From contig CAYZXL010000016.1 of NCBI GenBank assembly GCA_964482435.1, forward strand, positions 1 to 64,000: a stretch of DNA of 64,000 nt, written 5' to 3'. A program made the position numbers and the translations under genes. Of this stretch, positions 43,401 to 50,214 are shown piece after piece. A model generated the notes under the pieces. That model did no database searches. It saw only the letters and a program-made list of their open reading frames with translations, and was not told the origin of the DNA. Numbering within the stretch: position 1 is the first letter of the stretch; each line of letters opens with the position of its first letter. The DNA comes from CAYZXL01 sp964482435. GTDB lineage: Bacteria; Auribacterota; JABMQX01.

Positions 43401-43703
43401 CTCAAAGAACTCTTCGGTTTGGAGCCAGCCGGCGCCTTCTACTATTTCATCTCCTCGCGCAGAAAGCGCGGCATTTTCGCCGCAGAGGAACGGGAAAGAA
43501 TATCGGGCTCTGGAGACGTCTCCCAAAAGGACAAAGCTTCTTGCCAGGATATCGCCCGGCTAATCGAGCGCAAAGCACGCCAGGCTCTCGGGTACGTGCG
43601 GCGAATCCTCGACGGGGAAATCGCCGTCAATCCCGCCAACCCCGACGAGTGCAGGTATTGCCCCTTCCTGTCCGTTTGCCGGGTCACCGAGTTCCGGGGA
43701 TGA
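40401..43703 (+). CDS. addB: AddB-like helicase-nuclease subunit (UvrD-like fold, PD-(D/E)xK, Fe-S)
   Basis: A 1100-residue subunit of an AddAB-type double-strand-break resection enzyme. The N-terminal Walker A ITGPAGSGKT and a degenerate superfamily-1 helicase body are followed by the PD-(D/E)xK nuclease (residues about 953-985: GRMDRVDAFDREGQ, then GIVLDYKRSERR). The Fe-S cluster is complete: Cys in FARCPFRHFC (about 769) and CRYCPFLSVC at the C-terminus (Cys-x2-Cys-x5-Cys). The start ATG has AGGATG upstream. The AddA partner, usually adjacent, is absent: the next gene on this strand is the small NMGFKL protein. Confidence 0.85.
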   Translation: MPKAVLITGPAGSGKTAHCLRVCREALKEKSPGRVIYLVPGADAVRDTERSLLLGGDSKGLIGSVVMDFVGLAFRILKEAGHFPLRRISSLEKTYLIHLILRDIPLSFFGSAKAYDGFAEVVADLIAELKRGMISSEDFLRGCLAATRHGVEREKVLELHAIYRAYQEILKKWNAYDGDGLQWMAAEALAADPSLLSSVEILLVDGFATYTPVEFEILRVLISRVAESRITLCCEAGRPEVFGFVEGTYTRLKELCSDSLALSTNRDVPEPLTHLQRTLFSQSEAQLSAGTVVAILACSDPVREVETVARHIEKIRREEGLDYKDFMVIARDIAQYIAPVSEVFAERRIPFCAAASAPLPQQPSIKSLLFALQLLNGEFRGDAILALLKNPYFNDDPDIAAQIENYVDEFGLWDEEEFRQTWTATGETTRDVNCLDAYKTRLLETLDKLRSQARAISSAEEFRDFVFQTIKELGLLRRTETAAQVAAQPPRLGVSAIPPFSPEYRALRALASLLDAICEYVRLTDLPPSDYATFLDILERGLSWAQVPTSPRSLNSVRVTSIVGGAPAAAPVVFISGLCERSFPREIVNEPFFKDRERRLINRQGKIILDERLPLSSGERFFFYTAVSRATRRLFLTYPGTDDAGEELVPSHYLGEVVRLFSDLEDVAKETPALRVVPDFDSISDAVEMRNFVSHHLARKAVEQDAQHDERQSLAALAYNELLGAGEFSPHNLIYRPPAPDAKLSEDVFSASRTNVYPTSVSELETFARCPFRHFCQYRLRLKELPRYEFSHVEEGTLYHHVLAALYREIYQTSGAEETGSRPDSVPRRPGIEAIPGGKLTARLRELADEFIKSGYSRLFCTPRMEVRRRSVETKLANFLASEIENQRTNATCPAFFELSFGQGKSRHNADSRSTTERLSLSIESLAEDETGQGPGSSRSQPDAARGIKVLLSGRMDRVDAFDREGQEFGIVLDYKRSERRSEWDLRSGTVLQAGLYMLALKELFGLEPAGAFYYFISSRRKRGIFAAEERERISGSGDVSQKDKASCQDIARLIERKARQALGYVRRILDGEIAVNPANPDECRYCPFLSVCRVTEFRG

Positions 43704-44222
43704 TTCGGAGGGATCGGCCGCAACCGAAGCGCGCCGCCGCTCGATAGCCCCCCGCTGCCATTCCCTCGTGGCGTTGTTTACAAAAATCAACATGTTTCCC
43801 TGCTGCATCCCCTTGCCATCTCCTTGCACTCAAGTCAGTTGCGACTCAAACTGACACTCCCCGCTCTCTCTGCGGCACGGTATAACGACCCTGCCCCTCT
43901 GAAATGGCGAGCCGCCCCCCAAGCGCATGTCCTTGCAGCAAAGCATGATACGAAAATCCGTGAGAAAAGGTGCATTTTTTGCTGCGCAAACGCTGCGAGG
44001 ACGTAAAATGGCTTATTCCTGTTTTGTCATGTGGTTCTTCGTGAAGCACGATGTTCCGGGAAGGCCGTCTCTACGGTTTGCGCTCTATCCCCGCGCTCTG
44101 TCCCCTCACGGATTCATGCAAGGCATGTCCGAAAGCGAGCGGCAAAGTGAGCAAATCCGGCAGACTTTTGCCGGGAAGACTCAAGTTCAAATCAAACGAC
44201 TCATGCAAAAGGAGGTAAAGTC
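43704..44222. other. Intergenic, no gene supported
   Basis: About 520 bases. Small frames (for example 43927-44226) have no ribosome-binding site and unnatural composition. No terminator, repeat or RNA family was recognised. The Shine-Dalgarno AAAGGAGGT of the next gene closes the stretch. Confidence 0.5.
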
Positions 44223-44600
44223 ATGAGAAAGCTGTTCAGCGCAATGAGAAGCCATAAGTTGGCTGCGCTATCGGGAGTGGTCCTCTTGATAGCGTTCACT
44301 GTCGTTAGCCTGGCGGTCGCCTCAAACATGGGCTTCAAGCTCAACTACGGCGTCGTGAACGCGGTCAACCGGCTCCTCTACGGAAGCGGTGTCAGCATCG
44401 GACAGGGAGTCGGCGCGGAAGACAACGCTGTACTGGAGGTCAACTTCGACCTCGCTAACCCGTCCCCGAGGAACAGCAACATGGGGTTTAAACTCAACGT
44501 AATTTCCCTCCCCACGGATGGGCTCGAGGTCGAAACCCCTGGCGGGACGTGCATCGTTCACTTGGATGACCAGGGGCTCCTCTATTTCGGGAAGTACTGA
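44223..44600 (+). CDS. Small secreted protein with tandem SNMGFKLN motifs
   Basis: A 125-residue protein. The N-terminus is a basic start (MRKLFSAMRSHK) and one hydrophobic helix (LAALSGVVLLIAFTVVSLAV), a signal peptide cut near VASN. The mature part begins SNMGFKLNY and repeats SNMGFKLN about 50 residues later, and the sequence between is rich in Gly, Val and Asn. The N-M-G-F-K-L motif marks a family of secreted proteins seen in several deep-branching uncultivated bacteria; function unknown. The Shine-Dalgarno (AAAGGAGGT) is very strong, suggesting high expression. Codon use looks native. Confidence 0.7.
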   Translation: MRKLFSAMRSHKLAALSGVVLLIAFTVVSLAVASNMGFKLNYGVVNAVNRLLYGSGVSIGQGVGAEDNAVLEVNFDLANPSPRNSNMGFKLNVISLPTDGLEVETPGGTCIVHLDDQGLLYFGKY

Positions 44601-45145
44601 GGCCGACCAGCGAGCCTTTTGCCATTTCGACAGCAGAAACTCGTTCCCATGAACCGATTGAGGGCCTGCGAGCAGGCCTGGCCGGGGACAGGTACCGGGC
44701 GTCATCGCGCCGGAGCGGTCCGGGGTGTTTGGTCCCTGTTCGCGCTCACGGGTGGACGGGATTATCATGTACATCGCGTCCATCCTATCCAGCGAAAGGT
44801 CTCTCGACCGCTGCCGGAGGTTGAGCGACATTGTGCTTCGGCGCGCATTTAGCTTGCATGGAGGAACCGTTTTGTGGTAAGAAATGTTACAGAAGCGCCG
44901 AAAGGAATCGGCTGCGTGCGGGTCCGGCGCTGAGAAAATGGTCTCGGGCCGCAGACGAATCCCAGGCGAAAATTAACTGATGGCGATTTTCTGGCTTGTA
45001 GAGGGACGACCGAACGCGAACCTCTTCAGGACGTTACCTAAATACCAACATCCGCAGGGGATGAGACTGAACGAAATTCACCCTGTGCTGGGCACGGCTT
45101 TCGCCTCTTTGAGGCTGATTCGGTAACAAGTCGCACCACTGAAGC
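44601..45145. other. Long 5' region of dnaG, no gene supported
   Basis: About 545 bases. Several GC-rich segments (CTGCGAGCAGGCCTGGCCGG near 44668) could form hairpins; no tRNA, RNase P or tmRNA motif was found. A run of small imperfect stems at 44880-45050 could be an RNA, but no family was recognised. Confidence 0.4.
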
Positions 45146-46951
45146 GTGGCTGTCTTTTTCCCTAACCAACTTCTTGAGCGGATACTGGCCGAGACGGACC
45201 TGGTCGAGTTGGTATCGTCATATTTTCCCCTGAAGAAGTCAGGGCGCAACTTCAGCGCGCTGTGCCCTTTCCACTCCGAGAAGACCCCGTCATTCTTAGT
45301 GAGCCGCGAGAAGCAGATTTTCAAATGCTTCGGATGCGGCAAGGGTGGAAACGCCTTTCATTTCCTGATGATGAAGGAGGGGATGCCGTTTCACGAGGCA
45401 GTCGCGACCCTCGCCCAGAAGGCGAACATACCGCTCCCCGAAAGGAAAGTGACGCCAAAGGAGGAGGTCGCCAGGGAGGAGATGTATGGGGCGATGTCCT
45501 TCGCTGTGGCGTACTTTCAAGAGCAACTGAAAAAACCGTCCGGAGAGGCGGCGCAAGCCTATCTGCGGCAGAGAGGAATAGCCGAAAAGAGCGTTGAGAA
45601 GTTTTCGTTGGGCTTTGCTCCGGGGGCGTGGGATTCGCTCCTCAACCGGGCGAGCCGGAAGTACACACTTTCGCTCCTCGAACGGCTCGGATTGATTGTT
45701 CCGAGGGAGGGTTCGCCTGGCCATTACGACCGGTTCAGGAATCGAATAATGTTTCCGATTTTTGACCCGCGGGGAAGGGCAATCGGGTTCAGCGGGCGAA
45801 TTCTGCCGGGCGGCGAAGGAGAGGATGGTTCTGCTCCGAAATACATGAATTCCCCCGAATCGCCGCTTTTCAACAAGAGCGAAATCCTCTACGGCCTGAA
45901 CTTCTCCCGGGCGAACATTGCGAAAGAGAACAAGGCAATCGTCTGCGAAGGGCACATGGACCTCGTCTCCATTGACCAGGCGGGATTCGGGAACGCCGTG
46001 GCGGCCCAGGGGACGGCCTTTACCCTGACACAGGCGAGGTTGCTCAAAAGGTATTGCTCGGACGTGGTCTTCGCCTTCGACTCGGATAGCGCCGGGCAGG
46101 AGGCGACGCTGCGAAGCTTTGAGCCCCTGATGGAAGCTGAACTGGACGTTCGGGTGGCTGTCGTGCCTTCCGGGTACGACCCGGACCTGCTCATAAGGGA
46201 AAAGGGGGCGCAGGCATTCAAGAATCTCCTGGACGGAGCAGTGGAGCTCGTTGATTTCCAGTATGAAGTCCTCAAGCGGAAGCACGACACCGCAACCCTC
46301 GCCGGACGAAGGGCAATCGCGTCGCAGATGCTCTTGACCGCGCACAAAAGCCCCAGCGAAATCGTCAGAAATTCCTGGCTTCAGAAAATCTCACAGGCCC
46401 TCGGCATTCCCGAGGCGACGCTCCGGGCTGAAATGCGGAGGATTAGCGGAAGCTATCGTCCTTTCGCGGCAGGTCGGTCCCAAGAAAAGGGACAGGCGCG
46501 GGAGAATTTCGCTGTCATGGAGGCCCAGAGCGGCCTCATCGGCTACATGCTCGACTTTGAGAAGGTCAGAGACCTTGCCGCCGAGAACCTCAAAACTGAG
46601 GATTTCAGCGACCCGGTGTGCCGGCGAGTCGCGGAGAGAATCCTCACCATCCATCGCCGGGGCGGGAAGGTCAAGTCCGAACCGCTCCTCAAAGAGGTGG
46701 AGGATCCCGGAGAGGCGGACCTGATCTCGCGTTTCGTTCTGGATCCAATGAAATCGGAAAAGGCGGTCGAGGCGGCCCAGGGGTTGATTCAGAGATTGTT
46801 GAAAGAGAAGCAGTTGCAGAAACAGAAGGAGATTCAGGGCATCATCGCCACCCCGGGACAGAAAGCGCCCGACCGAGCCGCTCTCTTAGCGGAGTTTCAG
46901 GAGCTTTGCAAGGCACAAAAGGTAGTCCGCGTCAAAACAAAAAGGTATTGA
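45146..46951 (+). CDS. dnaG: DNA primase
   Basis: A 601-residue primase making RNA primers at replication forks. The N-terminal zinc-binding domain has Cys40, His43, Cys61 and Cys64 (ALCPFHSEKT and FKCFGCGKGG). The catalytic Toprim domain has VCEGHMDLVSIDQAG and FAFDSDSAGQEAT metal residues. The C-terminal helicase-interaction part is short. The GTG start begins MAVFFPNQLLERI, the standard primase N-terminus. It forms the dnaG-rpoD pair, 80 nt apart, as in the macromolecular-synthesis operon of many bacteria. Confidence 0.96.
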   Translation: MAVFFPNQLLERILAETDLVELVSSYFPLKKSGRNFSALCPFHSEKTPSFLVSREKQIFKCFGCGKGGNAFHFLMMKEGMPFHEAVATLAQKANIPLPERKVTPKEEVAREEMYGAMSFAVAYFQEQLKKPSGEAAQAYLRQRGIAEKSVEKFSLGFAPGAWDSLLNRASRKYTLSLLERLGLIVPREGSPGHYDRFRNRIMFPIFDPRGRAIGFSGRILPGGEGEDGSAPKYMNSPESPLFNKSEILYGLNFSRANIAKENKAIVCEGHMDLVSIDQAGFGNAVAAQGTAFTLTQARLLKRYCSDVVFAFDSDSAGQEATLRSFEPLMEAELDVRVAVVPSGYDPDLLIREKGAQAFKNLLDGAVELVDFQYEVLKRKHDTATLAGRRAIASQMLLTAHKSPSEIVRNSWLQKISQALGIPEATLRAEMRRISGSYRPFAAGRSQEKGQARENFAVMEAQSGLIGYMLDFEKVRDLAAENLKTEDFSDPVCRRVAERILTIHRRGGKVKSEPLLKEVEDPGEADLISRFVLDPMKSEKAVEAAQGLIQRLLKEKQLQKQKEIQGIIATPGQKAPDRAALLAEFQELCKAQKVVRVKTKRY

Positions 46952-47031
46952 CTCAAGCCGGAAGCTGGCATATACAACCGGCTAACATCTTGCTACCAGC
47001 GTTAATTAAAATGGGAAGCAGGTGAGAATAC

Positions 47032-48711
47032 ATGAGCAAACAAGAGAGAAATAAGAGAATTCGAGAGCTCATTCACCTCAGTTCCGAAAAGGGCTACATC
47101 ACCTACGACGACATCAATGAGATTCTTCCGGAAGATGTCGTCTCGGCGGAAGAGATTGATTCCATCATGATCCTCCTGCGGGGGATGGACATAGAGATAA
47201 TGGACACCACCGAGGTGCAAAAGCGGGCTTCTCGCTGGGAGAAAACCCAGAAAGCCGCCGCCAAAAAGCACGAAGAGGAAAAGGTGGACGTCCTCGACGA
47301 CCCCGTCAGGATGTACCTCAAGCAGATGGGGCAGGTCCCTCTCCTGACCCGCGAGCAGGAGGTCGAAATCTCCAAGAGAATCGAGAAGGCGGAGGAGGAG
47401 ATTCGCAGGCGCATAGTCAAGTTCCGGCAGACCCCGAAGGAAGTCATCGCCATCGCCAAGTGCGTCGAGGCGGGAAGGGAGCGGTTCGACCGCATCATCC
47501 AGGAAAGAGGGGTCAAGGACCGCGAGCGGCTCATGGGCCTCCTCCCCAAGTTTTGCGACAGACTCCTGAAGGCGGATGAGAGGCTCACCGCTTACCTTGA
47601 GCGGCGCCGCCGGAAGAGGATTTCTCCTCTTGAGATGAAGAAGCTCGATACCCAGGTCAAGCGGACAAAAACCCTCATCCGCGACCTTGTCAGCAAGTTC
47701 CGCTTCAAGCAGAAGCCGATTGACATGTTCTGCGACGCGGTGGTCGCCATTTACGGCAAAATCTGCGATTCCAAGAGGCGAATTGCTCAACTTCAGTCGC
47801 AGAAGAAAAAGCCCCAGGTCCTGGAAGAAGTCAAGAATGAGAAGATGAAGCTCGCCCGAATCGAAGCGTCCGTAGGGACAAGCCTCGACGAGTTCTGCAC
47901 GGAAGTCCTTGAGTTGCAAGAGTGGATGGATGAGGCAAGGGCCGCCAAAGGCGAAATGGTCGAAGCAAACCTCCGCCTCGTCATCAGCATCGCCAAGAAG
48001 TACACCAATAGAGGGCTGTCGTTCCTCGACCTGATTCAGGAAGGGAACATGGGGCTGATGAAGGCAGTGGAGAAGTTCGAGTACCGCCGGGGATACAAAT
48101 TCAGCACCTATGCCACGTGGTGGATTCGCCAGGCAATAACCCGCTCCATCGCCGACCAGGCTCGGACCATTCGCATCCCGGTCCACATGATCGAGACCAT
48201 CAATAAGCTCGTGCGGGCTTCCAAGAAACTCGTCCAGGAGCAGGGCCGCGAGCCTACCCCGGAAGACCTCGCGGAAGAGATGAATATCCCGTCGGAGAAA
48301 GTCCGCGGGATTCTCAAGATTGCCCAGCACCCGATTTCCCTGCAAACACCGGTCGGCGACGGCGACGATAGCCACTTCGGCGATTTCATCGAGGACAAGG
48401 GAGCAGAATCCCCGGCGGAGGCGACCGGATATAGCCTTCTGAAAGAGAAAATTCAGGATGTGTTAGGCTCGCTCAGCGACCGGGAAAAGCGGGTTCTGAC
48501 GCTGAGGTTCGGGCTGGAGGACGGCTGCCAGCGAACCCTCGAGGAAGTCGGAAACGAGTTCAACGTAACCCGCGAACGCGTCCGCCAGATCGAAGCAAAG
48601 GCTCTCCGAAAAATGCGCCATCCGACGCGCGCCGCAAAGCTGGAAGGATTTCTCGAGTCTTACGGGGCCGCTGTGGGACCCCTCCGCGGCGGGGCCGCCG
48701 CGACGGAGTGA
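47032..48711 (+). CDS. rpoD: RNA polymerase primary sigma factor
   Basis: A 559-residue group 1 sigma factor (RpoD/SigA). It has an acidic region 1.1 (residues 1-80: GYITYDDINEILPEDVVS), region 1.2 (DPVRMYLKQMGQVPLLTREQ), a long linker, region 2 with EANLRLVISIAKKYTNRGLS and FEYRRGYKFSTYATWWIRQA for -10 recognition, region 3, and region 4 with LRFGLEDGCQRTLEEVG and the TRERVRQIEAKALRKMRH -35-binding helix. Start codon and Shine-Dalgarno are clear. Promoters in this window of TTGACA/TATAAT type fit it. Confidence 0.97.
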   Translation: MSKQERNKRIRELIHLSSEKGYITYDDINEILPEDVVSAEEIDSIMILLRGMDIEIMDTTEVQKRASRWEKTQKAAAKKHEEEKVDVLDDPVRMYLKQMGQVPLLTREQEVEISKRIEKAEEEIRRRIVKFRQTPKEVIAIAKCVEAGRERFDRIIQERGVKDRERLMGLLPKFCDRLLKADERLTAYLERRRRKRISPLEMKKLDTQVKRTKTLIRDLVSKFRFKQKPIDMFCDAVVAIYGKICDSKRRIAQLQSQKKKPQVLEEVKNEKMKLARIEASVGTSLDEFCTEVLELQEWMDEARAAKGEMVEANLRLVISIAKKYTNRGLSFLDLIQEGNMGLMKAVEKFEYRRGYKFSTYATWWIRQAITRSIADQARTIRIPVHMIETINKLVRASKKLVQEQGREPTPEDLAEEMNIPSEKVRGILKIAQHPISLQTPVGDGDDSHFGDFIEDKGAESPAEATGYSLLKEKIQDVLGSLSDREKRVLTLRFGLEDGCQRTLEEVGNEFNVTRERVRQIEAKALRKMRHPTRAAKLEGFLESYGAAVGPLRGGAAATE

Positions 48712-48833
48712 TGGCCAGTCACTCTCAAAAAACCTCAACGGGTCCGTGCGTCGTCCCTCTGACATAAGGCCGCGTGCTTGGCCCGGCCAACGAGCTCAAC
48801 GGCACCCTGCGAGCCGTTCGCTGGAGTGAGTCC

Positions 48834-49181
48834 CTAAGAAAACAGGTTCCAGCCCTTCTTTTTAGCCTTGCTAAGTAATCGTCTGAACCACCTTTCCGTG
48901 AGCGTTTGAGCGAACTGGCCCCATTTGATTCTCCTCATGTCCTTGTCGTAAGTATAGTAACCCGTTCTGTACCCAAAGCGGCTCCGATCCCAGCTTTTCC
49001 CGCGTGAAAATTCAATTCTCTGAATCATGAACTTATAGTCGTGAAACATAACGTAAACCTCATCTACAACACCGCCTGGGGCCCACAGCCCTCCCCGCTT
49101 GTCTCTACCCCTGATATCCCTTCCGATCATCGACATGCCTTCGAGGCGTCGCCTCTGTTGTTTGCTCATCTTTCTGACCAT
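48834..49181 (-). CDS. Small basic protein of unknown function
   Basis: A 115-residue protein, MVRKMSKQQRRRLEGMSMIG, with a Tyr-rich middle (VVDEVYVMFHDYKFMIQRIE) and a Lys-rich end (LLSKAKKKGWNLFS). It has no known motif. The ATG at 49181 has AAGGAGAG at ideal spacing, so it is likely a real gene. It reads away from the rpoD gene. Neither neighbour suggests a role. Confidence 0.55.
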   Translation of the reverse strand: MVRKMSKQQRRRLEGMSMIGRDIRGRDKRGGLWAPGGVVDEVYVMFHDYKFMIQRIEFSRGKSWDRSRFGYRTGYYTYDKDMRRIKWGQFAQTLTERWFRRLLSKAKKKGWNLFS

Positions 49182-49526
49182 TGCTGACTCTCCTTCCTGT
49201 ACTCTGTTCATAGCGCCCCCGCGTGGCGAGCCTCTCGGCGACGGACGCCTCGGCTCCTCCGTCCCACCTTTCGTGTTGCGCCCGGCCGGGTGCAGCGCCG
49301 CGCGCACCGACTAACCGAGCGGCTCAGCCGCGCGATGGCCTTGTGCGGAGCGCCTCGTCATCGCGTATCTGCTTGCGTGATCGAAGCCTATTGGCAGCGA
49401 GCGCAAGGCAAAGGCGTCGGAGCCCGCTCGTCTGCCTCAACCGCGTCGTGATCGCTTTAGGACTCATGGCGGTCTTCATCCAGGACGCTCCTCAGACGCT
49501 CAGTGTCGTCTTCATCCTCTGCCGCT
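49182..49526. other. Intergenic, no feature recognised
   Basis: 345 bases upstream of the small basic protein gene. They include only overlapping shadow frames. Nothing was recognised. Confidence 0.5.
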
Positions 49527-49820
49527 TTACCCTTCTCTTGGTTCTCCCGGAAGTTGTGCGCCATGCCAGACAGCCACAATCCAGACAGTTCTTCCTTTTA
49601 CACGGCAAAAGAAACGGTAAGGATTCACAACAACTTCCCGAAAAGGAAGATCCGGAAACTCCGGGAGCGCCCTGCCGGATTGCGGAAACTTTCGAAGCCT
49701 CGACAAGACCTTTTCCGCCCTCCGCCGGAAAGCCATCGCGGCAGTTGGGTTCTCGCGGTAAATATAACCAATGGCTGCAAGGAACCGGTCGCGCCCCGAA
49801 GGAGTGAAAAGAACTTTCAA
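49527..49820 (-). CDS. RelE/ParE-family toxin
   Basis: A 97-residue toxin of the RelE/ParE superfamily. The N-terminal MKVLFTPSGRDRFLAAIGYI helix pair, the LRKFPQSGRALPEF segment and the C-terminal strands FREVVVNPYRFFCRVKG and VWIVAVWHGAQLP are typical of ParE-type proteins, which target gyrase, or RelE-type, which cut mRNA; the lack of RelE catalytic residues favours the ParE type. The TTG start overlaps the antitoxin stop by 4 nt. Confidence 0.85.
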   Translation of the reverse strand: MKVLFTPSGRDRFLAAIGYIYRENPTAAMAFRRRAEKVLSRLRKFPQSGRALPEFPDLPFREVVVNPYRFFCRVKGRTVWIVAVWHGAQLPGEPREG

Positions 49821-50098
49821 GGCTTGTCCTCTTTCAGCAAAGAATCGGCCTCGGCGAGAACCACCTCGAGGTCATAACCCTTGCCTGCCTCGATCTCTTT
49901 TTCGCCGCGCGCCAGAAGGCGCAGAAGCTCCAGTTGGTGCTCCGAATGCTCATAAGCTTCCATGCTGACCATGACCGCAGCGGCCCGACCTCTCTGGGTG
50001 ATGACAACGGGTTCACCTGAGGCGGTCACTCGCTTGACGATAGCTGTGGCATCCTGCCGGAGGTCGGTAATCGGCACGATATTGGGAATTTTACCCAT
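49817..50098 (-). CDS. Phd/YefM-type antitoxin
   Basis: A 93-residue antitoxin. The N-terminal DNA-binding beta-alpha fold is visible in IVPITDLRQDATAIVKRVTA, followed by PVVITQRGRAAAVMVSMEAY, and the C-terminal helices KEIEAGKGYDLEVVLAEADS would wrap the toxin. It forms the promoter-proximal gene of the module. The ATG at 50098 has AGGAGG 9 nt upstream; the TTG at 50104 is less likely. An inverted repeat just upstream is a good operator candidate. Confidence 0.88.
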   Translation of the reverse strand: MGKIPNIVPITDLRQDATAIVKRVTASGEPVVITQRGRAAAVMVSMEAYEHSEHQLELLRLLARGEKEIEAGKGYDLEVVLAEADSLLKEDKP

Positions 50099-50099
50099 T

Positions 50100-50135
50100 G
50101 GCAATACCTCCTATAATAGTATTAACAATATTGCC
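50100..50135. promoter_or_regulatory. Inverted repeat upstream of the Phd/ParE module
   Basis: GGCAATA (50100-50106) and TATTGCC (50129-50135) form perfect 7-bp arms; the right part also contains the palindrome CAATATTG (50126-50133). The left arm abuts the antitoxin start, so Phd binding would block both transcription and initiation. Confidence 0.45.
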
Positions 50136-50214
50136 AATCGGAGTGGAAGGCAACAACGATTTTGCCGCTGATAATGCCTCCGTCCGAGGGGTGGGCGCGT
50201 ATCTCTTTACAGGT

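Noticed and set aside
43927..44226. A 99-codon frame before the NMGFKL gene
   Set aside because: No ribosome-binding site, unnatural composition, and it overlaps the start region of the well-supported next gene.
44870..45050. A possible structured RNA (6S-like or RNase P-like) upstream of dnaG
   Set aside because: No diagnostic conserved motifs were found; folding alone is not evidence.
47002..48375. A 457-codon frame antisense to rpoD
   Set aside because: GC-rich codon structure of the true gene produces such shadows; rpoD on the other strand is unambiguous.
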